Positions 1 to 8,267 of a stretch of 64,000 bases of DNA are shown here, in pieces; position 1 is the first letter of the stretch, and every line of letters starts with the position of its first letter. The DNA comes from CAZHBA01 sp964530225. GTDB taxonomy: Bacteria > Pseudomonadota > Alphaproteobacteria > UBA6615. Below the pieces are notes generated by a model that was not told where the DNA came from, did no database searches, and worked only from the letters and a program-made list of their open reading frames with translations. A program made the position numbers and the translations under genes. Location of the stretch: contig CAZHBA010000066.1 in NCBI GenBank assembly GCA_964530225.1, forward strand, positions 1 through 64,000. Reading direction: 5' to 3'.

Positions 1-2
1 CC

Positions 3-1094
3 TTAGGATTTTTCCTCGCGGACTATCTATCCCTGCCCGCACGCCTGTCGATGCTGGGTGAAGTCTTGCGTCCGCGCCGTGATTCGGACGCCGACGAAAC
101 GCTCTACGATTTTACCCGGCGCAGATTTGGCGACGAATTCGCCCGTAAGGTAATGGAGCCCCTGGCTGCCGGTCTTTTTATGGGCGACTCCAAAGCGCTT
201 TCGGTCGGCGCAGTGTTTCCCAGGCTGGTTGAATTTGAGCAGAAATACGGTTCCGTAACTCGTGCCGTCCTCAACGCCAAACGGGGAAGCCAGCCGAGTG
301 GGCGGCTTTTTTCATGGCCAGGTGGGATGGGCACGCTACCGCATCAACTGGCTCTGCTCCTCGGAGCGCGGATACACACCGAGACGACGGTCAAGAAGAT
401 CACCCCTCTCGGGTCCGGATTCGAAGTGGAAACCGTCTTTTCCGGTAAAATAAGAGCACAATCGGTTATTTTGGCCGTTCAGCCCCATGTTGCGGCTGTG
501 CTTCTGGAAACCCTGGAACCGGAAACCTGTAATGCTGTTGGCGAGATCGCAGCACCGCCTATCGGCGTCGTCTATCTGGGATACCGGCGCGAGCAGGTTT
601 CTCACCCGCTCGACGGCTTGGGATTTCTGAGTACCAAAGATGACGACCGGGCGATTTCAGGCGCGCAGTTCTGCTCGACGATGTTCGCGGGACGCGCGCC
701 GAACGGATATGTCTCGATTTCCTGCTATATCGGTGGTGCCCGCAACCCCGCATTAGCCAGCTTGCCGGACAAGGAGATAGTTGGACTAGTGCATAACGAG
801 CTGTCAGACGTGCTCGGGATCAAAGGCTTACCGGTTCTGTCCCGGGTGCGCCACTGGTCGCGCGGTCTGCCGCAATACGATCTTGGCCATTTGGACCGGC
901 GAGAGGTCATAGAAAGCGCGAACAGCAGGTTACCCGGCCTGATTTTGACGGGAAACTATCTGCAAGGTGTCTCAATCACCAATTGCCTGGTTTCGGCGCG
1001 CAAGGCGGCGCAAATGGCGGATGATCTGCTGACCGGGCGGAATAAGCGTCGCACGCAGTACTCCATCGAAGGTCGGCGTTGTCACGTTAAGTGA
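3..1094 (+). CDS. Protoporphyrinogen oxidase (HemY/HemG type), C-terminal part, 5' end outside window
   Basis: This is the C-terminal ~360 residues of an oxygen-dependent, FAD-containing protoporphyrinogen oxidase, which oxidises protoporphyrinogen IX (or coproporphyrinogen) in late heme synthesis. The frame is open to the left edge, so the Rossmann N-terminus with its FAD-binding GxGxxG motif is missing. Family landmarks are the segment around PLAAGLFMGD and the closing LPGLILTGNYLQGVSITNCL, the usual C-terminal FAD/substrate segment, followed by SARKAAQMADDLL. The coding sequence stops at TGA 1092-1094, with an unusually basic tail after the conserved end. HemY against a coproporphyrinogen oxidase of the same fold cannot be settled from this fragment. 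Confidence 0.85.
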   Translation, partial: LGFFLADYLSLPARLSMLGEVLRPRRDSDADETLYDFTRRRFGDEFARKVMEPLAAGLFMGDSKALSVGAVFPRLVEFEQKYGSVTRAVLNAKRGSQPSGRLFSWPGGMGTLPHQLALLLGARIHTETTVKKITPLGSGFEVETVFSGKIRAQSVILAVQPHVAAVLLETLEPETCNAVGEIAAPPIGVVYLGYRREQVSHPLDGLGFLSTKDDDRAISGAQFCSTMFAGRAPNGYVSISCYIGGARNPALASLPDKEIVGLVHNELSDVLGIKGLPVLSRVRHWSRGLPQYDLGHLDRREVIESANSRLPGLILTGNYLQGVSITNCLVSARKAAQMADDLLTGRNKRRTQYSIEGRRCHVK

Positions 1095-1591
1095 ACCGAT
1101 GCGGTAGTGTAGCTTCTATCGATGCGACTTCTACCGTTCAAGTGCCATCGATTTCCGCCCGAGATCATCCGCTACTCAATACACCTTCCACCACCAACGT
1201 CACCTTCTCAAGCGATCGACCTATAAACGGTTTCGTGTCCACTTCATCCGAAGCGTGGGAGTGTGCGTTAGCGACAGCTTGACCCGCCAGAAACCATAAT
1301 TTTCCTCGACTGCGTCAAGTGAACGTGGCAACCCCGGTAAAGTTCCCAAATACCTCAATACCCTGTAATTGTGTCTGGGATGCAAAGGAGGGTGATAATT
1401 TTTTTCAATTATGCCCGCGACGCAAAAGGGATCGAAAAGGTTCTTGCGGAACTGTGGCCTACGTATCAAACTGATATTGGGCGTGATTTAGCCCTGAGCG
1501 TGCTTGACTGCACAAGTAATTTGTGGCGAACGGAAAATTTTCTCTACAAATATATTGCTGCGTCGAGTTTTATTTGGATATGCCTAGTAGG
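1095..1591. other. Long intergenic region, no convincing gene
   Basis: Roughly 500 bases separate the heme gene from the transporter operon. Short open frames exist on both strands but lack recognisable domains and well-placed starts. A sequence resembling a strong ribosome-binding site (AAGGAGGGTGAT, around 1385-1396) is followed only by ATG 1411 of a 26-codon frame, at a spacing too long for normal use. The 3' third becomes AT-rich and leads into the transporter promoter. Confidence 0.5.
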
Positions 1592-1597
1592 TATAAT
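1569..1597 (+). promoter_or_regulatory. Candidate promoter of the ABC transporter operon
   Basis: A perfect TATAAT hexamer lies at 1592-1597 in an AT-rich patch. Seventeen bases upstream is only a weak -35-like TTTATT (1569-1574). A start near 1604 would give a leader of about 28 bases before ATG 1632, which has a GGGGAGA ribosome-binding site at 1620-1626. The -10 match is clear; the promoter assignment is inference. Confidence 0.4.
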
Positions 1598-1631
1598 AAT
1601 AAATAAAGTAATGACCTAAGGGGAGATAGTA

Positions 1632-3203
1632 ATGGATAAATTTCTTAAAGCTATCGTCGTTGCCGGTGTTGCGGTTGGTATGGCGTCTGTGTCAGCCATT
1701 GCCGAAACGCCGAAGCGCGGTGGCACCTTTGAGTATGGAGTAAAAGCGGGAATTCCAACCTATGACCTGCAGGGTTCCGGGTCTTATGGAACGCTGCATC
1801 GTACGGAACAGCACTACTCCTTGCTTGTAACCTTCGACTGGAAGAATTTTCCAAAAATCACTGGTGACGTCGCCGAGAGTTGGAAAATCTCCGATGACAA
1901 CCTCACGTACACGTTTAAAATTCGCAAGGGAATCAAGTTCCACGATGGGACCCCGCTGACGTCCGCCGACGTTCTTGCAAGCTTCAACCGGCTAAAGGCG
2001 CCAAAAGAAGGCATTATCTCGCCGCGGAAGGCATACTTTGCTTCAGTCGCACATTTTTCCGCGCCGGATCCCTTCACGTTTGTGGTGAAGTTTAGCCAGC
2101 CTTTTGCTTTCGGTCTTAATCTGTTTGCGACGCCTTACAACGCGATTTATGCCAAGCACGATATCGAAAAAGAAGGCAACTGGCATCACAAGAACATTAA
2201 TGGCACTGGGCCCTTCCGTTTTGTCGAGCATCAGCCGGGCAAAAAATGGGTCGCCAAGAGGTACGAAGATTATCATTTTGACGATGTCTATCTCGACGGC
2301 ACGATAGCTTACAAAATCAAAAACATCACCGAACCGATGATTGGTGGACAGATCATGGCGGAGATGCGCAGCGTTTCGCCACCGGAGAAAGCCAATCTGC
2401 AAAAACGGATGGGTAATAAGGTTGCGTTCCACGAAAAGCCGACCTTGTCGGTTTGGATGGTTACGCTGAACTCTCGTCTGGAGAAATTTAAGGACAAAAG
2501 GATTCGGCATGCTTTGACTTTGTGCCTAGATAGGCATGCCGGTCTTAATGCGCTTTCCAAAATTACTGTAACGACCCGGCGCACCGGCTACATGTTGTTC
2601 GGCACGCAATTCGCTCAAGATGATTCCGAGCTCGACAAACAGATAGGCTTCTCGCCGGACATCAAGGCAAGCCGTGCCAAGGCGCGTCAGTTGCTCAAGG
2701 AAGCTGGTGCCGAAGGGCTCGAGTTTGGATACAGCAATCGCGGTGTGGCCCATCCATACGACCAGATTGGTATTTGGCTTATGGATAACTGGAAAAAGTG
2801 CGGCCTAAAGCCAACAATGGAAACCAATCCTACGGCTAAATACAAAAGTAAGCGGACCAAGGGTGGTTTCGATGCCACGATCGACTGGAATGCGAGCTTC
2901 TTGCCGCATCCGATGTTGATGCTCAGTAAGTACCAGTCTTACAGCTTTAATCCGCTGAACTACTCGTTTAAGGAAAATCCGGAAGTCGACAAGCTGTATA
3001 AGGCCATGAACGCAGAAATGGATCCTGCAAAGCTGAAAAAGATGGCGGCTAAAATCGAGAATATGGTTCTTGATGATGCCTGGTTCCTTCCTCTCGGGTA
3101 TTTTGCCAGGTCGGTGCCAATGCTTTCTAAGATTAAGGGATACCACATCACCTTTACGCACGCTGCCAACAACGATTGGCGTGGAATGTGGATCGACGAG
3201 TAA
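1632..3203 (+). CDS. ABC transporter substrate-binding protein, family 5 (peptide/nickel/oligosaccharide type)
   Basis: This is a periplasmic solute-binding protein of the SBP_bac_5 family (DppA/OppA-like), 523 residues, the usual size. It has a typical Sec signal peptide (MDKFLKAIVVAGVAVGMASVSAIAE, with cleavage probably after the AxA near residue 25), then TPKRGGTFEYG. The domain hallmark is LTYTFKIRKGIKFHDGTPLT near residues 90-110. It starts at ATG 1632 behind GGGGAGA. It is the first gene of an operon with a fused double ATPase and two permeases. A hairpin with a T-run follows at once, so it may be made in excess over the membrane parts. The ligand cannot be read from sequence; the convergent CoA-ester catabolic genes suggest an organic acid or conjugate as well as a peptide. 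Confidence 0.9.
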   Translation: MDKFLKAIVVAGVAVGMASVSAIAETPKRGGTFEYGVKAGIPTYDLQGSGSYGTLHRTEQHYSLLVTFDWKNFPKITGDVAESWKISDDNLTYTFKIRKGIKFHDGTPLTSADVLASFNRLKAPKEGIISPRKAYFASVAHFSAPDPFTFVVKFSQPFAFGLNLFATPYNAIYAKHDIEKEGNWHHKNINGTGPFRFVEHQPGKKWVAKRYEDYHFDDVYLDGTIAYKIKNITEPMIGGQIMAEMRSVSPPEKANLQKRMGNKVAFHEKPTLSVWMVTLNSRLEKFKDKRIRHALTLCLDRHAGLNALSKITVTTRRTGYMLFGTQFAQDDSELDKQIGFSPDIKASRAKARQLLKEAGAEGLEFGYSNRGVAHPYDQIGIWLMDNWKKCGLKPTMETNPTAKYKSKRTKGGFDATIDWNASFLPHPMLMLSKYQSYSFNPLNYSFKENPEVDKLYKAMNAEMDPAKLKKMAAKIENMVLDDAWFLPLGYFARSVPMLSKIKGYHITFTHAANNDWRGMWIDE

Positions 3204-3217
3204 GGGACGTCAAAGGG

Positions 3218-3247
3218 GGGCTGGTAGAATATCTGCCAGCCCTTTTT
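3218..3247 (+). terminator. Intra-operon hairpin with T-run (attenuating terminator)
   Basis: The arms GGGCTGGTAG (3218-3227) and CTGCCAGCCC (3233-3242) pair over 10 bp with one wobble around a 5-base AATAT loop, followed by TTTTT (3243-3247). It lies between the binding-protein gene and the ATPase gene of the same transporter. Partial termination here would favour binding-protein mRNA over the downstream genes. Confidence 0.75.
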
Positions 3248-3345
3248 GGCTAACTCATTATTCATAAAGAGAAATTTGGAAGCTGAGGTTAGGGCAGCTT
3301 GCTCTGGCTTTTTGGTTGCCAGATAGCGTTAAGATCGTTTGGGTG

Positions 3346-5391
3346 ATGTCTGATAATATCATGTCCGAAAATGAAGTCCTGCTCGATGTCGAGGATCTCG
3401 GCGTTGAGTTCCGCACAGCAGCTGGCGTTGTCAGAGCTGTCGATGGGGTAAGTTTTCAAGTTCGCCGTGGAGAATTTTTGGCCATCGTGGGCGAATCCGG
3501 CTGCGGAAAATCGGTCACGGCTCTCTCCTTAATGAGATTGCTGCCCAAGAAAACCGCAGATGTTAACGCCAAAAAAATAAATTTCGATGGCTTGGATCTA
3601 AGCACGTTGCCGGAACCGGAAATGCGGGCCTTACGGGGACGCCATATTTCCATGATTTTCCAAGAGCCGATGACAAGTTTGAATCCCGTTCTGACAATTG
3701 GAGACCAACTTACGGAGCCGCTGATTACGCATCTTGAAATGGGACGCGCGGACGCTAAACAGCGGGCGGTAGAGCTGCTAAATATGGTGGGCATTCCAGA
3801 TGCTGCCAGGCGCCTGCGTCAATATCCGCATCAATTCTCTGGCGGAATGAGGCAGCGGGCGATGATCGCGATCGGCCTGGCATGTGAGCCGAAACTGATA
3901 ATTGCCGATGAGCCGACGACGGCATTGGATGTGACAATCCAGGCGCAAATTTTGGAATTGCTGAAAGACATATCCGAGCGCTTGGGCATCGCGGTCATAT
4001 TGATAACCCATAATTTGGGCGTGGTTGCGGCTTACGCGGACCGGGTCAATGTGATGTACGCCGCGAGGGTAATCGAGCGGGGGCCGGCCGAGGTGATTTT
4101 TAGAACGCCAGCACACCCCTATACGGTCGGATTGATGCGGTCCGTTCCTCGATTGGACAAGCCGCGCGTCGGTAGACTGGCTACAATTGAAGGAATGCCG
4201 CCCAACCTTCTTGCGCCGCCTTCTGGATGTCGATTTAGAGACCGGTGTCCGATCGTCGATGCGGCGTGTGAGAAGGAACCCCCCACAAGCCAAATTTCTG
4301 GTCTCGATGGTGGGCACACGGTTGCTTGTTGGCTTTCCGACCATGTTTTGGATAACGCGGAAACTTTATATGGCTCTGAAACCGCTATAGCAGCAGGGCG
4401 CGTTGAGCACGGCGAAAATGTTTTGCTGAGCGTAGATGGATTAAAGCAATACTTTAAAATTTCCATCCGCGAGGGTTTGAAAACCCACAAAATAGATATT
4501 AAGGCCGTCGACGATATCTCGTTTGATGTCCGTGCGGGCGAGACTGTCGGATTGGTGGGGGAATCGGGATGTGGAAAAACATCCGCGGGAAGAGCGATCC
4601 TGCATTTAAATAATCCGACAGAAGGTCAGATAGAATTCGACGGAACCCTTCTCAACGGAGGAAACATTGCGGCTGTGCGCCGAGATATGCAGGTAATCTT
4701 TCAGGATCCCTTCTCGTCTCTTAATCCGCGGATGAAGATAGGTCAGATTCTTGGAGAACCTCTGAAGGTGCATGGCTTAAGAGACGGAAAAAAAGCACGA
4801 CTGAGTCGGGTTTCGGAACTTCTCGTCCAGGTAGGCTTGTACCCATATATGGCCGACCGCTACCCGCACGAGTTGTCAGGCGGTCAGCGGCAGCGGGTGG
4901 GAATTGCACGCGCGCTCGCGTTAGAGCCAAGGATGATCATCTGCGATGAACCGGTGTCGGCACTCGATGTTTCGGTGCAGGCGCAAATTATGAATCTGCT
5001 TGAAGACTTGCAGCGAAATTTGCGGCTCGCTTACGTATTTATTGCGCACGACCTCGCCGTTGTTCGTCACATTTCCCATAGAGTAATCGTTATGTATTTG
5101 GGTAAAGTGATGGAAGTTGGAGAAGGGGATTCGCTTTATGAAAATCCGCAACATCCTTACACAAAGGCATTGCTGGATGCCGCACCGGTCCCAGATCCGC
5201 AAATCGAGCGCCGCCGCAAGCGTACTATTCTCGAAGGCGATATCCCTTCGCCGCTTAATCCCCCCAGCGGATGTGTCTTTTCCACGCGGTGCCCCGAAGC
5301 ATCTAATGAATGTAAGGGCGTCGTACCAGCGCTTAATGCGTTTTGCGACGATCACTCGGTTGCATGTATTAAAACAGGAAGCGCTATCTAG
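3346..5391 (+). CDS. Fused double ABC ATPase of a peptide-type transporter (DppD-DppF fusion)
   Basis: One polypeptide of about 681 residues carries two complete ATPases of the Opp/Dpp class, which power import through the two permeases encoded downstream. The first half has Walker A GESGCGKS, signature SGGMRQR and Walker B IADEPTTALD. The second has GESGCGKTSA, signature SGGQRQR and ICDEPVSALD. Each half ends in the oligopeptide-transporter C-terminal domain with a cysteine-rich CRFRDRCP-like or CVFSTRCP-like motif that often binds a 4Fe-4S cluster. The frame opens at TTG 3316. I prefer ATG 3346 (or 3361), since conserved sequence starts only at ENEVLLDVEDL; no good ribosome-binding site decides. 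The stop abuts the next ATG at 5392. Confidence 0.9.
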   Translation: MSDNIMSENEVLLDVEDLGVEFRTAAGVVRAVDGVSFQVRRGEFLAIVGESGCGKSVTALSLMRLLPKKTADVNAKKINFDGLDLSTLPEPEMRALRGRHISMIFQEPMTSLNPVLTIGDQLTEPLITHLEMGRADAKQRAVELLNMVGIPDAARRLRQYPHQFSGGMRQRAMIAIGLACEPKLIIADEPTTALDVTIQAQILELLKDISERLGIAVILITHNLGVVAAYADRVNVMYAARVIERGPAEVIFRTPAHPYTVGLMRSVPRLDKPRVGRLATIEGMPPNLLAPPSGCRFRDRCPIVDAACEKEPPTSQISGLDGGHTVACWLSDHVLDNAETLYGSETAIAAGRVEHGENVLLSVDGLKQYFKISIREGLKTHKIDIKAVDDISFDVRAGETVGLVGESGCGKTSAGRAILHLNNPTEGQIEFDGTLLNGGNIAAVRRDMQVIFQDPFSSLNPRMKIGQILGEPLKVHGLRDGKKARLSRVSELLVQVGLYPYMADRYPHELSGGQRQRVGIARALALEPRMIICDEPVSALDVSVQAQIMNLLEDLQRNLRLAYVFIAHDLAVVRHISHRVIVMYLGKVMEVGEGDSLYENPQHPYTKALLDAAPVPDPQIERRRKRTILEGDIPSPLNPPSGCVFSTRCPEASNECKGVVPALNAFCDDHSVACIKTGSAI

Positions 5392-6348
5392 ATGCTGCAA
5401 TATACGGTTCATCGACTGCTTCTAGTTATTCCAACACTCATTGCTGTCGCAATGTTGGTATTTTTTTTGGTCCGAGTGGTACCGGGAGATGTTATCGAAG
5501 TTAAGCTAACGGGAGAGTTTGGCGACGTAACTCCAGAGCAGATCTACAAGGAGAGAGTGCGTTTAGGCCTGGAGGACCCTCTGTCCATCCAGTTCGTAAA
5601 ATTTATGGTCGGCCTGCCGCAAGGCGATCTTGGTATATCGTTGGTGACCGAGCGGCCAGTTATGCACGAAATCGGTGGACGTATTGGTATATCAATCGAA
5701 TTAGCTGCCTATGCAACGATTTTATCGGTGCTGATAGCATTCCCGCTTGGAACCCTTGCCGCTTTATACCGGGGCAGTTGGTTTGATTATTTAATAAGGA
5801 TTGTCACTATAGGGGGGCTTGCTGTTCCATCGTTTTGGTTCGGCATGCTCATCATAATGGCGCTACTGGCGTTTGTCGGAACGCTGCCCTCGTTAGACAC
5901 GAAGAGTATTTTCGAGGAGCCTTTGGCGAATCTCTACACTCTCCTCTGGCCGGCGTTGAGCGTGGGATACCGATACGCTGCGGTCACGGCGCGTATGCTT
6001 AGATCGTCAATTTTGGAGGTTTTGTCGGAAGATTACATTCGGACCGCCAGGGCAAAAGGCCTGTTCGAGCGCGTTGTGATCGTCAAACACGGTCTCCGAA
6101 ATGCTCTACTTCCCACGGTGACAGTTGTTGGGTTGGAGTTTGCGTTCCTGATCGGCGGGTTGGTGGTGACCGAACAGGTCTTCAATATAAATGGAATTGG
6201 CAAACTATTTGTCGAGGCAGTGCAATTCAATGATCTGACGATGTTGCAGGGTCTTGTTCTTGTGGTCGCCACAAGCTTCGTGTTGATCAATGTCGTAGTG
6301 GACCTGCTGTATGCCACTCTCGATCCACGCATTAGATATAACGGGTAG
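5392..6348 (+). CDS. ABC transporter permease, DppB type
   Basis: Inner-membrane permease of 318 residues with about six hydrophobic segments. It opens with MLQYTVHRLLLVIPTLIAV, the usual first helix of the DppB/OppB class, followed by the periplasmic RVVPGD motif. The coupling (EAA) loop that contacts the ATPase is seen in DYIRTARAKGL...HGLRNALLPTV. Its ATG directly follows the stop of the fused ATPase, so translation is probably coupled. It pairs with the DppC-type permease downstream to form the channel. Confidence 0.92.
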   Translation: MLQYTVHRLLLVIPTLIAVAMLVFFLVRVVPGDVIEVKLTGEFGDVTPEQIYKERVRLGLEDPLSIQFVKFMVGLPQGDLGISLVTERPVMHEIGGRIGISIELAAYATILSVLIAFPLGTLAALYRGSWFDYLIRIVTIGGLAVPSFWFGMLIIMALLAFVGTLPSLDTKSIFEEPLANLYTLLWPALSVGYRYAAVTARMLRSSILEVLSEDYIRTARAKGLFERVVIVKHGLRNALLPTVTVVGLEFAFLIGGLVVTEQVFNINGIGKLFVEAVQFNDLTMLQGLVLVVATSFVLINVVVDLLYATLDPRIRYNG

Positions 6349-6353
6349 AAAAA

Positions 6354-7316
6354 ATGGCACGGACAGCGATAACCGGTGCTGCGTCCGCAATAGCCGAAAA
6401 TTTTGCTAGATCGGGTGAGACGGGCGGTCTTGCAGCCGGGTTTGCGGGTACACGCAGGCGGACTATCGTTGACTTTGTAATTCAACAGCCCTTGGGTGTG
6501 ATCGGGCTTGTTATCATCGTAACTTTGTTCTTTGCGGCGATATTTGCCTCCACCGTCGCGCCTTATGATCCTGAAGCTGTTGATTTTATGGCGTCGCCAG
6601 CTCTCGGTGCTGGCCAGCCATCGAGTGAGCATTTATTGGGGGCGGATGCATTTGGCAGAGATATATTATCGCGTCTTATCTTCGGTGCCAGAACCGCGCT
6701 GTCTATTGGTTTCTTCTCGGCGTTTATTGGCTGCTCATTGGGAGCAATCATCGGCAGTGTGTCGGCATTTTGGGGGGGAAGGGCTGATATCTTTATTCAG
6801 CGGGCTATTGACCTCATGCTGTCGTTCCCCATCATCGTATTAGCTATTCTCGTTATCGCAATCGTCCCGAAAAACGTCGTATTTGGTATCGATATCAATG
6901 TCATCATCGCAATTTCAATTCCGTTTATTCCCAAATGCGCGCGCGTCATCCGTTCGGCGGCATTAAGTATTGTTACGTTGGCGTACATAGATGCGGCAAA
7001 GGCGGCGGGTTATAGCGAACGCCGCATCATATTTCGGCACATTCTCCCCAACGTCGTTGCGCCCTATTTAATTCTTATCACCGCCTATATCGGGCAGGCG
7101 ATCTTGTTGGAAGCGAGTTTGTCGTTTCTTGGTTTGGGCGTGGTCGAGCCGACACCCTCTTGGGGCTTGATGCTTGCCGGCGTTAACTCAGACTATTACC
7201 TAACGGCGCCCTGGATGATTATTTTTCCAGGTCTGGCTGTTACGCTGGCCGTTTTTGCATTCAATCTTCTAGGCGATAGTATGCGCGATTGGCTCGATCC
7301 AAAATTGAAGATCTAA
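6354..7316 (+). CDS. ABC transporter permease, DppC type
   Basis: Second inner-membrane permease, 320 residues, last gene of the transporter operon. After a cytoplasmic N-terminus of about 40 residues comes the first helix (VIGLVIIVTLFFAAIFASTVAPYDP), then the DppC landmark LLGADAFGRDILSRLIFGAR. The EAA loop is YIDAAKAAGYSERRIIFRHILPN, and LLEASLSFLGLGVVEPTPSWG is the diagnostic C-terminal segment. It starts five bases after the DppB-type stop and ends 28 bases from the convergent hydrolase gene. Confidence 0.92.
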   Translation: MARTAITGAASAIAENFARSGETGGLAAGFAGTRRRTIVDFVIQQPLGVIGLVIIVTLFFAAIFASTVAPYDPEAVDFMASPALGAGQPSSEHLLGADAFGRDILSRLIFGARTALSIGFFSAFIGCSLGAIIGSVSAFWGGRADIFIQRAIDLMLSFPIIVLAILVIAIVPKNVVFGIDINVIIAISIPFIPKCARVIRSAALSIVTLAYIDAAKAAGYSERRIIFRHILPNVVAPYLILITAYIGQAILLEASLSFLGLGVVEPTPSWGLMLAGVNSDYYLTAPWMIIFPGLAVTLAVFAFNLLGDSMRDWLDPKLKI

Positions 7317-7344
7317 AGAGCCCGTCCCGTTGAAGTATTCAGTT

Positions 7345-8232
7345 TTAAACTGGTGGAAAATTAAACAGCTCGGCTGGATTTTCCACAAAGACCTGATACC
7401 TAATTTTTTCGTCTGGTATCCACCCCAGGACCATGTCCAGCAGAGCGACGTCATTGGGCATCGGTTTGAAGTACTGCGGGTGGGGCCAATCCGAACCCCA
7501 TAACAACCGGTTTGGCGCTGTTTCGGTCAGCTTTGTTATGAACGGATAAGTATCGGCGAACGGGAAGTCTTCTTCAGCAGAAAAGCGCGGCGACAGTTTT
7601 ACCCAGCATCTTCCGGTGTCGAGGCTTTTAAGAACGAAACCGAATTCAGCGCTATCAGCTCCCTTTTCCGCCGTTGGATATCCGGTGTGTTCCAAAACGA
7701 AGTTTCCCGGGGTGTTAAGTATCGCTTGTGCCCAGCCCTCTTGCAGGTCGGCGGTGCGAACTAGGTAATGGATCGACCAGCCAAAATCGCATAGCCGGTC
7801 TATCATTTTGGTATTGAGACTCTTTTCGGTCCGCCATGAAAATCTCACGCCGACGATCCCAAGGTCGGTTAATAGCAGCAGTTCCCTGTCAGTTATTTCA
7901 TCCCACGGCATCGTAATGACGGATCTAAGTCTGTCCGGATACCGGCACTGCGCGTGGACCGCTATTTCATAATTTCGTTCGTACATCATCGACTGGACAT
8001 GGAGACCGCGGGTTAGCCCAAGTCCGGCTTGCATCTTTTCCCAATCGGGGAATGTCGTGTCTTCAAACTGCAAATGGCTGAATACGTGCCCGTTCTTTAA
8101 GGGAAATTGGCTTTGTGGGCCGATAAAATGGAAATGACAGTCGCACGCCCCCGGCGGCAAAGTCAGTGTTGGCTTCGGGTAGGTGCGGTCGATCTTCGGA
8201 GAAAATGGCAGTTTCTGAGTTTCATCTTCCAT
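7345..8232 (-). CDS. Amidohydrolase-2 family metal hydrolase (2-pyrone-4,6-dicarboxylate hydrolase-like)
   Basis: TIM-barrel metal-dependent hydrolase of 295 residues, closest in pattern to LigI and D-galactarolactone-handling enzymes of the amidohydrolase-2 family. The N-terminal metal motif HxH is in CDCHFHFIGP (His33, His35). A further histidine lies in EHTGYP (182), and the C-terminal aspartate in WGSDWPHP (Asp248). LigI-type enzymes hydrolyse cyclic esters (lactones), which is my best guess for the chemistry. It is the last gene of a minus-strand run behind the CoA-transferase and the ThDP lyase, 35 bases after the lyase stop, and converges on the transporter operon. The substrate is unknown. 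Confidence 0.8.
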   Translation of the reverse strand: MEDETQKLPFSPKIDRTYPKPTLTLPPGACDCHFHFIGPQSQFPLKNGHVFSHLQFEDTTFPDWEKMQAGLGLTRGLHVQSMMYERNYEIAVHAQCRYPDRLRSVITMPWDEITDRELLLLTDLGIVGVRFSWRTEKSLNTKMIDRLCDFGWSIHYLVRTADLQEGWAQAILNTPGNFVLEHTGYPTAEKGADSAEFGFVLKSLDTGRCWVKLSPRFSAEEDFPFADTYPFITKLTETAPNRLLWGSDWPHPQYFKPMPNDVALLDMVLGWIPDEKIRYQVFVENPAELFNFPPV

Positions 8233-8267
8233 GTCAAAACCATCTGTGCGTATCGTGAATTTGATGG

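Noticed and set aside
1371..1619. 82-residue open frame on the plus strand before the transporter operon
   Set aside because: Its start lies in poor context, it matches no family I know, and its end runs into the AT-rich promoter region. The strong Shine-Dalgarno-like sequence inside it is not correctly spaced to any start.
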